From Ophioceras dolichostomum (Eukaryota > Ascomycota > Sordariomycetes > Magnaporthales > Ophioceraceae): 31,405 bases of DNA. Below, one piece after another: positions 1-9,353 of this stretch. The translations under genes and the position numbers were made by a program. The notes beneath the pieces are model-generated. The model ran no database searches. It was not told the origin of the DNA and saw nothing but the letters and a program-made list of their open reading frames with translations. The stretch spans positions 1-31,405 of the forward strand of contig PYST01000408.1 of the NCBI GenBank assembly GCA_003049485.1, in the 5' to 3' direction. The stretch's first letter is position 1, and each line of letters starts with the position of its first letter.

Positions 1-1155
1 TAAGGTCTGTCGAGGGGGCTGCCTTGGTGACTGAGGCAACTCGTCCACGTGGGTGCACGGAAGTGCACCCAACCGTGGTTCAACAATATCAAAAGCCCCA
101 GGCTTTCAAGTACAAATATTAGTAGCAGCGAAACGACGATTTCGAGCATTCGAGGGGGCGGCCAGAGTCAAGCTAAAAAAGACGGGATTTACTAAAATAC
201 CGATTGGAATTATACCGATTGGAATTATACCGATTGATAAAGTACCGAACTAGACTCGGGACAGGCAGCTACTAGCCAGAAACTGCGTCACAACTTGGGA
301 TAAAATCAGCAACGACAGCCGGTGGTAGGCACACAACGCGGGTACGGACGCGGACCCAATCAGCACGGCTTCGGCGCCCAGCTCAGCGAGCGAAGAAAAG
401 GGAGAGTCGTCGAGCCTCAGACGTCGCAGGGAACAGCGAGCGTCGCAGACCCCGACGCTGCAACTCATAACACAACAACCGGCTCTACTAGAAGCAAGTG
501 TCCCCGAATTTTCTTTCCAAGCAGGGGAATATTCCCTCCAAGTATTCGAAAATGACACCGGGGACGACAGTTTCGACGATTCCAAGAATGATCTCCAGAG
601 ATGGATTATTGTGGGGTCTGTTCTTTTTCTTTCCTCGAAATTTGCGGCGACTTCCATGTATGAAAACGGCAAGAGTGGGATATCGTCGAGATAATGATGG
701 GAATCGAGGCCCGCCCGGCCCAGGCACTTTGCCCGTTTGGAACCGTGGACGCACCACGTTCCGTGGTTTCCCCTCACGGCCACCCCATTCCGCCACCACG
801 GTTCTGACGCGGGATCTCACAGCCGCCCGCTTCCGCCAATGGACTCACACGGCGCGTCCAGGGGTTCCGGGGAGAGAAGATGCTGGGATCCAGCCTCCAG
901 CACACGGGCGGCCCCGAACAGGCTATAATAATCCTTTTCGATAGATTGCTTTCTCCACATCCCCTGACTGGGGGAGGGAGGGCTGCGGACCTAGGGGTAG
1001 GGGTGTTTTTGGAGGTCGGGTCTAAATACCCGTTCTCATCCTGTCGTGAGAGGTTAGTGTCATTATGAGAGGTGCAGTTCTACACGCAGCGAAAGACGCT
1101 CTTTGCCTGCTCGCTCGCTCGGGTCGACACCTTGTCGCAGCCAGTAATAGTAGTC
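1..1155. other. Intergenic region upstream of the esterase gene
   Basis: I see no convincing gene here. Open frames exist on both strands, but they lack recognisable domains and third-position G/C bias and overlap one another. The stretch holds a 15-bp tandem repeat near its left end and, on the right, the presumed promoter and leader of the esterase gene. A TATA-like taaata lies at about 1022-1027, roughly 130 bp before the start codon, and a short upstream ATG frame begins at 1065. Confidence 0.6.
198..240. repeat. 15-bp minisatellite, about 2.9 copies
   Basis: The unit taccgattggaatta occurs twice without change at 198-212 and 213-227. A third, diverging partial copy (taccgattgataa) follows at 228-240. 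The repeat is AT-rich compared with the surrounding DNA and lies in no supported gene. It is probably a small replication-slippage minisatellite. Confidence 0.85.
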
Positions 1156-1181
1156 ATGCCCTTGTCGACGACCACGCGTAG
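1065..1181 (+). promoter_or_regulatory. Candidate upstream ORF overlapping the esterase start
   Basis: An ATG at 1065 opens a 38-codon frame that ends at the TAG at 1179-1181, about 25 bases past the esterase start codon at 1156 and in a different frame. If transcription starts upstream of 1065, ribosomes using this ATG would pass the main start. The TATA-like element near 1022 would place transcription starts close to or downstream of 1065, so it is uncertain whether the frame is in the mRNA. Confidence 0.3.
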
Positions 1182-2278
1182 CCTCCTGATGGCGGTGCTG
1201 ACGGTGCTCGGCATGGCCATCGACGCGACGAGTGCAAGTCCGCTGGTGGCAGCAGCAGGCGGCAGCAGCAGCCGCGCGGAGCCCAAGTACCTCATCACCT
1301 TCGGCGACTCGTACTCGCAGACCGGGTTCAACATCAACGGCTCGAAGCCCTCGGCGTCCAACCCGCTGGGGAACCCGGCGCTGCCCGGCTGGACCGCGAG
1401 CGGAGGGCTCAACTGGGTCGGGTTCCTGGCGTCGCAGTTCAACACGTCGCTGCTGCTGACGTACAACTTCGCGTACGGCGGGGCGACTACGGACGCGACG
1501 CTGGTCAAGCCCTGGCGGGACGACGTGCTGAGCTTCATCGACCAGGTGCGGCAGTTCAGCGGCAGCATCGCGAGCGTGCCGAGGCCGAGCTACGCGCCCT
1601 GGACGGCGCAGAACAGCCTGTTCGGCGTGTGGATCGGCGTCAACGACGTGGGCAACATCTGGTGGATGTCCAACGCCACAGACATCATCGGGGCCATCAT
1701 GGACAGCTACTTTGCGCAGCTCCAGGTCATGTATGATGCTGGGGCGAGAAACTTCATTTTGCTCAGCGTTCCACGTAAGTTCCTCCATAGGCTGGGTAGC
1801 TTTTTTTTGCATGAAGGGGTAGTCATCGGGGGTCGGGGGTGGGGGGTGGATGCCCTGGAGAGGGGTGACCAGGCCTCGGTGTTTGCGGTCTGCGATGTAT
1901 GGCTTGAGGAAGAGGTCTTGCTGAAACGGTGATATGCCCATTTTCGCAGCCATCAATAAGACGCCGGCGATGATCGCCCAAGGAACGGACGCGACGGCGG
2001 CCGAGGCGCTGATCATCAAGTACTACAATGATGCAATCGCAGCCCGGCTGGCCAGCTTCAAGGAGAAGAACGTTGGTGTGGTGGGCAAGGTGGTGGACAC
2101 ACACGCGCCGTTCAATTTGGCGCTCGACAACCCGACGTCATACGGAGCGCCGAACGCGACGTGCTGGAATGAGGATGGGAACTCGTGCCTGTGGTTCAAT
2201 GACTACCACCCGGGAGTGGCCATTAACAAGCTTGTTGCCAAGTCTGTGGCAGATACGTGGAAGTGGAAGTTCTTCTAG
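1156..2278 (+). CDS. Secreted GDSL acetylesterase, CE16 family (two exons)
   Basis: This is probably a secreted carbohydrate esterase that removes acetyl groups from plant-wall oligosaccharides. Exons 1156-1774 and 1950-2278 join in phase 1 across a 175-bp intron (donor gtaagt, acceptor cgcag) to give 315 residues. The splice restores the motif LLSVPPINKTP, as expected in this family. Residues 1-27 look like a signal peptide. The catalytic GDS serine is Ser52 (FGDSYSQTG), block III is GVND at 161-164, and the C-terminal Asp291/His293 pair lies in NDYHPG, so the hydrolase set is complete. Several NxS/T sites suggest glycosylation. The ATG at 1156 is chosen because the upstream in-frame sequence has no ATG and a signal peptide follows directly. 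Family membership rests on motif pattern and length; substrate is inferred. No partner genes lie beside it. Confidence 0.9.
1775..1949 (+). other. Intron of the esterase gene with dense G-tracts
   Basis: The intron runs from gtaagt at 1775 to the AG at 1948-1949. A ctgaaac sequence near 1921 could be the branch site. On the transcribed strand it carries G runs at 1816-1819, 1828-1832, 1835-1839, 1841-1846 and 1862-1865, which fit a G-quadruplex in the pre-mRNA. The frame of exon 1 stays open through the intron to a stop at 1930-1932. Retention would therefore give a 258-residue protein lacking the Asp/His block. Confidence 0.8.
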
Positions 2279-5200
2279 GCTGTGTTTGTTAACGGGAATG
2301 GTGCCCTGTCGGCTAGGTATGGAAAGGGGCCTGTCTGTGTGTTGCACGAGCAATTGCAGAAAGTCAGAATAGACTTCGGTCATCGACATCCCCTAATACC
2401 GTTCTGGAAGAGCTTGCGAGCAGTCCCAGAAAGTTGGGAAGACGTTGCCTCCTTGAGACGCCGACGCCGCAATGATAGAGACGACGGTGATGCTTCGCGC
2501 CACTAGGCTGATGATATTGAAGTGGTAGAGACAGAACATCCGACAACCGTTGGGGCATCTCTCGCACTAGCGGTATCTCCCGTGGCAACAGGGCTCCGCC
2601 TTGGCTCCGGCTACAATCGATGCGTAGCGCCACCTTACGAGATGGCGAGTCTTGGGAGACAGCATGGATGGGGAGGCGACTAGCGGCCCAGTCTCAGGTC
2701 CCCAGCCGAGATAGCAAAGAGGCTAGGTAATAGGGACAAGAGGAGGAAAATAGGGAGCTGAGCTTGATCCCGTGAGCTAGAAAGCACGTCCTTCAACTCG
2801 AAGGCAACTACTTCGATATATTCTGCCAGTTGCCGCAACAGCTCTCGATAAGGGGGCCTGTAACTTGAGAAGGAGCGCCACCGAAAACCCCATCACGGAA
2901 CTAACGACTCTAGAGATAGAGTGATGGATGACAGTCGGGACTCTCTGGTGGGATCTTAGCGGCAAGATAACAGAAAACGTCTTTCACATGGTAGTGCGGC
3001 GCCATCGCCTGCCAGTGATCAAGAAGGAGAGGCAGACAAGTGAGGTAAGAAAAAAAAGAGGTGTATGTGTGCAACCCGATATGCAGGGGGAGGGAGCATG
3101 TACTCTCACGGGTGGAGGAAAACGCCGCGAACGGTCATCGCTGCTTCAGCTAATGAAGCGTTGAAGAGAAACAGCACGGAAGAGCCCAGAAAGAGTCAAT
3201 TATGGTCCTCACGAGCGGGCAGGTTCATACTACGTAGAGCAAGAAAGAGTCTGGGTCCGGCTGGCTGGGTACCTAGGTCGGCAGACAGAACCAAGGGTCG
3301 AGTCGCCGATCACCATCTCTTTGGTGAGAGGGGCACCTGCCTTTGTGCTTGCGGGCTCGAGTCATTCAACGCTCGGACAATAACCATTGTCTCGGGTGCT
3401 AACCAATCAAGGGGAAGGCAAGCGCTGTTTCCCCCGAAGTAGTTCGCTTGCTAAGAAACTTGGCAGACACGCGCGGCGTGCTTTGGACGTGACTTAGAGC
3501 CGTGACAAGCCAAGCGGGGGTGATGGGATTGAGGGTGGTGCACTCGACCCAGGATCAAAGGAGGGGAAGAACCAGGTCAACTGTCAGGCCTGCCATCTGG
3601 AGGAGCTGTTAGCCCAGCCCTCGGAGAGATGATATCCAAACCTGGGATTGAGATATTTGCCGACAGAAGGAAGCAGGAAGAAACGAGAAGGAATATTGGA
3701 CAGACGACCATTCGCGAAGGTGTTGGAAAATGCTGAGAACCCAAGGGAGGGACCTCGGTATGCTCGAAGCTCGGACCCATAATCCGCAGGTTAGGTTCCA
3801 GATTGGTGATGCGCTAAAGCCAAAATGAAGGATTATGTCACGTGAGGAGACGTGGGTCCCTTCCACCATCACATTCCGTGTCAGCAATCAGTTATCATCA
3901 CAGATTCACAGTCACAGCAGATTCCAGGTTGAAGCTGGTCTGGTTGTTGCCGTTCCACGGCAGTCAAATTTAACGCTTGTCTGAGCGCAAACGCGTATTG
4001 CCTGGGCAGACTTCCAATATATTTTGAGCTAATCACCGATTTTCGCGGCAAACAGTTCACACAAGGTTTTGGTTTAATTTCCAATTTTCCCCGTATCCCA
4101 TCTGGCTGGTCCTCTTGCCCATTTCACGTACCCACCCACCACCACCACCACTTCTCGTCCAGCTCACGGCTAGCTGCATGGAGCTGAGCTGAGCTCCCTC
4201 GGTGGCCCTCTCATTGTCCATCCCGGTTTCAGCTTTTCCTGAGATGATTCCCTGAGATGAGTCCTCTTTCCAGCTTCTCTTTCCCCTCTCGCTCCCCCGG
4301 CCGGGATCCCCGGTCTCTTCCTCCCTCAGTATGGCGGGGTTAGTCGCTTGGTCACGAACTATTTGCAAGTAGCGCACTCCTTGGCTCCTCCGCCCGGGCC
4401 ACCGGTTGGTCACCACTGAGGCACTGAGGCTCCCACTAGCATCTATCCATCGCAGTAGTCTGCCAGGGTTGGCACCGCGTTCAGGCCCCGGAACGAACCC
4501 GCCGCTCCCCCCGATCGACGCCGAGTGGTTGTCCGGCTGGATTAGAGTTTGGCCTACTGCATCTCTCCACACATACTCGCCAAAAAGACAACACGATAAG
4601 ACACGATCGACCAAAGACATACCAAGACGACCCACCCATTTCTTCCGAACTTGCAAAGTACCTGTCTCGCCCGCCTCCGAGACAGTGTCTGGAGCAGGCC
4701 GGTCTGCTCTATTAGGTCCTTCCCCAGTATCCCTCCCCTGCTGATTTCTAGGAAAGGGAAAGGAAGGGGGACCGGGACCAGAATAGGGATCGCCTACTGC
4801 AATATCACACGCTTTGCCCCCCTCCCCCTCCTGAGCACATATCCAACGAGTGGCCACGAACTAAAAAGAGCCAGCTGGGATGCCATGTAATTTCGTGATG
4901 GCAGTCGAACCGTGCGTCATGCTGTGCTCCGACTCCTCTCCCTCTTGGTGTCGCACTGCCGCATCGAATCGTTCTAGGATGGCTCTTCAGGAATGCCATA
5001 ACAAACAACCACCAATGGCCTGCCGTTGCCCTCATCTGGTCGACAAAGACACCAGCCGGCTGCTTGGATTCGTCCTGAGCATGGCCGGAGAGATATGCAG
5101 AGGGGGGGTGTCTAGGTTCATGGCTGGGAACGAAGGATAACCTGGGCCCCAGCTAGGCAGCCGCTAAGGACCGATTTCCTTTCCTGCAGCTGCTCGCTGG

Positions 5201-6308
5201 GATCGGTGGGGTTTCCGGGGACAAAGTTACTGCACAGAGCAGCGCGGAGGACACCAGCCACGTGGAAAAAGAGGACGTGCTTGCACAGTGGCATCATGCC
5301 GCAGGCGGGGGAGTTCTGGGGAGCAATGGCGAGTGAGATGAGAGATGGAGTAATGGTAGGACTCGGCTTTCCCCTACGTGCCTTGGGGAAAGGCAAGCTG
5401 AGACGCAATCCTTCGCGGAGCTGGTGCTGCTGCTATCCAAATGTCCGCCAACCCACCACACCTCCCTCGACTGCTTGCACTAGACGCTCCACCCTAGGCT
5501 TCAGCAGCCAAGGTACCTTTGACATCTCGTCCATCTCTGGCATCGCTGTGGGCTGGCCCTCCCGAGACTTGCCATGGCGATAGCGGCGCGCTCGCCCCTG
5601 ACAAGTGTACTAGCTCGCTCGCCGAGCAGGGAGCCAGGGAGGGGATGGAGTGAACTCTGAGCTCGTCTAGTGGAGGCAATTCTCATGCAGGCCTTGGCGC
5701 TGGCCCAAACCAGGTTTTCACTTGCAGGTTTTTCTGTGACCCTCCTCTCAAGCCCCTTTCGGCTGGGACGGCATTGGGCAGTTTGATGAGAACGAGAGAT
5801 AGCCAGCCAGCCAGACAGACCACCAGCCAGACCAACCAGGTCGGCCAGAGGAGCGCAGGAGCTGGGGTACCACAAGAGGAAAAACTCTCACACCTCGTCA
5901 ACCTTTAGACTCGGCACCATCACGGAGGTATATAACTCCCGTCCCTCGCTGGGCACGTTGATGGCCACTCTTTGAGTTTTCTCTCTCTGATCCCCCCCCC
6001 TTTTTCCCCTCCCACGTACGTTCTCCGATCCACTGGTTGACGGACACCACGGCTGCAGAGCTACCGCAAATACTGCTGCGTCACTTCTCATCCTCTCTTC
6101 GTCCTTACTTTTGCAATACTTACCGTACTTACCCTACCCTATCCTCCTTCCTCTCTTCTCTTAGCCCTCACTCCGTCTCGTCTCACAGAACGGAGCACAA
6201 CCTCGCACAGAACCCAACAGAATCTTTCCCTCCCCCCTTTTGCGGGCCGCTTTGCCCGCCTAGCTGCCTGCCCCCGAAATTCCACTCTACCTCCACCACT
6301 TGCCCGCC
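2279..6308. other. 4-kb gene-poor region before the ankyrin gene
   Basis: I find no supportable gene in this stretch. The longest open frame (minus strand, 4057-4857) begins with GTG, has no third-position bias and resembles no known domain. Base composition is mixed, without the strong AT bias of heavily RIP-mutated repeats. The right end, from about 5929, holds a TATA-like element and a pyrimidine-rich, ATG-free leader that belongs to the ankyrin gene. The rest could hold regulatory DNA, a non-coding transcript or decayed sequence; the sequence does not tell which. Confidence 0.6.
5929..5935 (+). promoter_or_regulatory. TATA-like element of the ankyrin gene
   Basis: The sequence TATATAA stands about 375 bp before the ATG at 6309, and a pyrimidine-rich tract follows it (polyC/polyT near 5990-6010, CT-rich to 6290). 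A four-codon upstream ORF (5961-5975) lies just downstream. From 5976 to 6308 there is no ATG at all, as expected of a scanned 5' leader. The assignment is inferred from position only. Confidence 0.4.
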
Positions 6309-9300
6309 ATGCCGGACAAAAGCAGGACTGCGGTGCTCGAGCTGTGCACCAAGGCGACGCTGCTTGGGAACAACATCTCGGTGCGGATGCTGGAGTTCCT
6401 CAGCTCGGTCAAGCACCAGCCGCACGGGTTCCGGAACCTGGCGCAGGACTTCCTCGACATCTGCCGCATCCTGTGGGCCATCGAGGCCGGGCTGTCGGAA
6501 TGCTTCCGGACGGGGCAGCACTTCCCCGAGGACATGGTCAAGGAGCTGAGCGCCAAGTTCCGGCAGACCAACGCGGACTTCCAGGTGCTGGACCACATGA
6601 TGTTCGAGTTCCTGGAGTACGAGAACGGCGGCGTGGGCGGGAAGCTGCGCAAGGGCTGGCGCATGATGTTCGCGGACAAGTCCATCGCCAAGATGCGGGA
6701 CTCGCTCAGCAAGTCGCGGGACGCCTTGCGCATGAGCGCCCTTGTTTTCCAGTGGTCGCTGGGCAACGCCTCGCCCGACGCGTCGATCGGCACCGGCTAC
6801 ACGGGGCTGGCCACGGCGCTGGACCGCATGGCCAAGGGCCGCTCCGTGCTCGGCATCCAGAAGTCCAAGTCCTTCGACGAGATCGTGTCGGCCGGCCCGA
6901 AGCGGGAGGAGCCGGAGCTGCCCAAGCTGCCGACCCTGCCGCCTCACATTCCGCCGCTCTCCATCACCGACCGCGCCTCGTCCACGTCGCAGTCTGACCT
7001 GGCCGGCCGCGACCGGGAAGACACCCTGGGCATCGACTCCCAGCTTCGCCGTCGCGCGTCCAACCGGAGCACCCACGAGTCCCGCGATTTTGTCGCCGCC
7101 GCCGCCGCCCGGGACCGCGCTGACCGTGGTGCCAACGGCCGCTTCGATCGCGATGATCGCAGCGACCGCATCGAGCGCATCGAGCGCCTGGACCGCTTCG
7201 AGCGTTCCGATCGGGGCGCCTACAGCGACCGAGGCACCATCTCCGACGACAGGGTCTCCTTGACGACCGCCAAGCGCCTGGAGACGCGCAGGGAGCTGGA
7301 AGACTCGGGCAGCCTCACGCCGGTGGGGTCGAAGTCCGCCAGCGGATACCACCACCACTCGCAACCAGGCCGGCGCACCTCGGTTTCCACGCGCACCGTC
7401 TCGGACAACGGCATGCACAGCGGCAGCATGCGCAACGGCGAACGCCGCTCAGGACAAGACGACACTACGTCTCCCGCGCTGACCGACGCCGACACGCTGC
7501 TGGACGAGCTGGAGAGCATGGACCTGAACGGCCACGGCCCTATCAAGGCCGTGCGCGTCAAGCCCGACCCTCACAGCATGCCGCGCTGGCAGCCCCGCAA
7601 CGCCGCCCCCGCCAACGGCGCCAACCTGCGCGCCGCCCTCGTGTCGGCCGTGCAGGGCCAGAAGCACAAGATGATCGAGCAGCTCCTCGACCGCGGCGTC
7701 TCTCCCGAGACCGTCCCCGACACGCACGTCCTGCGCGAGGCCGTCCTCAACCACGACGTCGAGTCCGTCCGCCTGCTGCTCCTCTTCGGCGCCGACCCCA
7801 ACTCGCCCGACAAGGACGGCGTCACCCCGCTCTTCTCGGCCGTCGAGGTCTCCTTCGTCGAGGGCGTCAAGATGCTGCTCAAGTACGGCGCCGACCCTAA
7901 CCTGTGCGCCGGCCCCGAGCCCGAGTCCCCCCTGGCCATCGCCGTCGTCGACGCCAAGTACGAGATGATCCAGCTGCTGCTCACGTACGGCGGCGACGCG
8001 AACCACTCGCTCAGCAACGGCAACACGGTCCTCATCGCCGCCATCGGCAAGAGCACGCCCCGCAAGCTGGTCGACATCCTGCTCGAGTACGGCGCGGATC
8101 CCAACGGCAAGAACCGCGAGGGCAAGACGGCCATGTTCGAGGCCATCACCAACGGGGGCCGCCACGACATCGTCACCAGCCTGCTCGACCACGGCGCGAA
8201 CCCCAACCTCCCCGGGCCCAAGCACATGCTGTGGCCCTCGACCTACCAGGCCGCCTGCCTCAAGGTCCTGCTCGCCCGTGGCGCCGACACGCGCAAGGCG
8301 CCCGGCATCCTCGAGCTGGCCACGTCCATCAACAACGCCGAGTCGGTCCGCGTACTGCTCGCGTCCGGCATCGACGTCAACGCCAAGAAGGACGGCGTCT
8401 ACACCCCGCTCTGCACGTCCATCCGTGACAACCGCGCGGACCTGTTCAACATGATCCTCGCCGCGGGAGCCGACCCCAACGTGCCCTCGGCGGAGTACCC
8501 CTGCTTCAAGTGCATCACGCACTTCCGCACCCAGTACCTGCCCCAGCTCGTCGAGGCCGGCGGGGACCTGTCCTCCCCGCCCGGCATTTGCGAGATGGCT
8601 GTCAAGGTGAACAACATGGAGGGCCTCCGCTGGCTGCTGGACGAGGGCGGCGCGAACCCGAACGACAAGAACCCGGACGGCCACACAGCGCTGACCACGG
8701 CCATCCGCGACGGCCGCACCGAGATGGTCGACGTCCTGCTCGACCGCGGCGCGGACCCCACCGTGCGCGGCGAAGGGTGGCCCGTTTGCATGGCTGTCAA
8801 GCAGCCCGCCATCCTGCGCCGGCTGCTGACCGCCTTGCCGGACCCGCGCGCCTTCCGCGGCGTCATGGAGATGGCCGTGGTCGCCAACCAGCTCGACAGC
8901 GTCAAGCTGCTGCTCGCGGCCGGCGTCTCGGTCGAGGACAAGAACGGCGGCGTGTTCTCCCCGCTGACCACGGCCATCCGGGAGGACAACAAGCAGATCG
9001 TCCAGTTCCTCCTCGACGAGGGCGGGGCCGACCCCAACTCCCCCGGCGAGCACCTGCCCGTCGTGAAGGCCGTCAGGAGGTGCAGGGACGGCGACACAGA
9101 GATCCTCGAGATGCTGCTCAAGAAGGGCGCCAGCGTCAACAACATGTACCGGGGCTGGAACGCCGTCATGCAGGCGGTCGAGAACGGCGACCCGCTCGTG
9201 CTGAAGCTGCTCGTCGAGAAGGGCGGAGGGGTCGACCTGAAGTGCAAGGACGAGGCGGGCAGGACGGTGATGGACATTGCGGCCGCGAGGGGCTGGGACG

Positions 9301-9353
9301 AGGCTGTGGGCATGCTGTTGTGGGATGGGAACGCGACTGCGACGGCGAGGTAA
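6309..9353 (+). CDS. Large intronless ankyrin-repeat protein with fungal N-terminal domain
   Basis: The 1014-residue product has three parts. Residues 1 to about 200 form a helical, conserved-looking N-terminal domain of unknown function. Residues ~200-435 are low-complexity and Ser/Arg/Asp-rich, with an RD/RE-rich tract near 265-307 and acidic patches. Residues ~437-1014 are an array of about 16 ankyrin repeats with GADPN and LLL/LLD signatures. There is no signal peptide or membrane segment, so an intracellular scaffold or adaptor role is likely; the partner cannot be read from sequence. The first ATG of the open frame is at 6309, after a long ATG-free leader. Codons are strongly G/C-ending throughout, confirming this strand over the long antisense frame. 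No NACHT or other NTPase motif is present, so it is not a NOD-like receptor as it stands. Confidence 0.9.
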   Translation: MPDKSRTAVLELCTKATLLGNNISVRMLEFLSSVKHQPHGFRNLAQDFLDICRILWAIEAGLSECFRTGQHFPEDMVKELSAKFRQTNADFQVLDHMMFEFLEYENGGVGGKLRKGWRMMFADKSIAKMRDSLSKSRDALRMSALVFQWSLGNASPDASIGTGYTGLATALDRMAKGRSVLGIQKSKSFDEIVSAGPKREEPELPKLPTLPPHIPPLSITDRASSTSQSDLAGRDREDTLGIDSQLRRRASNRSTHESRDFVAAAAARDRADRGANGRFDRDDRSDRIERIERLDRFERSDRGAYSDRGTISDDRVSLTTAKRLETRRELEDSGSLTPVGSKSASGYHHHSQPGRRTSVSTRTVSDNGMHSGSMRNGERRSGQDDTTSPALTDADTLLDELESMDLNGHGPIKAVRVKPDPHSMPRWQPRNAAPANGANLRAALVSAVQGQKHKMIEQLLDRGVSPETVPDTHVLREAVLNHDVESVRLLLLFGADPNSPDKDGVTPLFSAVEVSFVEGVKMLLKYGADPNLCAGPEPESPLAIAVVDAKYEMIQLLLTYGGDANHSLSNGNTVLIAAIGKSTPRKLVDILLEYGADPNGKNREGKTAMFEAITNGGRHDIVTSLLDHGANPNLPGPKHMLWPSTYQAACLKVLLARGADTRKAPGILELATSINNAESVRVLLASGIDVNAKKDGVYTPLCTSIRDNRADLFNMILAAGADPNVPSAEYPCFKCITHFRTQYLPQLVEAGGDLSSPPGICEMAVKVNNMEGLRWLLDEGGANPNDKNPDGHTALTTAIRDGRTEMVDVLLDRGADPTVRGEGWPVCMAVKQPAILRRLLTALPDPRAFRGVMEMAVVANQLDSVKLLLAAGVSVEDKNGGVFSPLTTAIREDNKQIVQFLLDEGGADPNSPGEHLPVVKAVRRCRDGDTEILEMLLKKGASVNNMYRGWNAVMQAVENGDPLVLKLLVEKGGGVDLKCKDEAGRTVMDIAAARGWDEAVGMLLWDGNATATAR
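7719..9143 (+). repeat. Five tandem ~92-100-residue super-repeats of ankyrin triplets
   Basis: Within the ankyrin array the period is about three repeats rather than one. Modules lie at 7719-8018, 8019-8294, 8295-8570, 8571-8849 and 8850-9143 (residues 471-570, 571-662, 663-754, 755-847, 848-945), with lengths of 100, 92, 92, 93 and 98 residues. Modules 3-5 begin alike (PGILELA, PGICEMA, RGVMEMA), continue with a second repeat (PLCTSIRD, ALTTAIRD, PLTTAIRE), then GADP, and end in a degenerate third repeat. This suggests that triplets, not single repeats, were duplicated. Confidence 0.75.

Noticed and set aside
1072..1932. Reading the esterase as a single 286-codon frame from 1072
   Set aside because: It starts with GTG, runs into intron sequence after SVP and lacks the DxxH block. 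The two-exon model from 1156 gives a complete enzyme.
4057..4857. A 266-codon minus-strand frame in the first gene desert
   Set aside because: It begins with GTG, is Gly/Arg/Ser-rich, has no recognisable domain and no wobble bias. Its length is possible by chance in GC-rich DNA.
6183..7418. A 411-codon minus-strand frame over the start of the ankyrin gene
   Set aside because: Same cause: composition is that of an antisense shadow, and the plus-strand reading has ankyrin repeats and a conserved-looking N-terminus.
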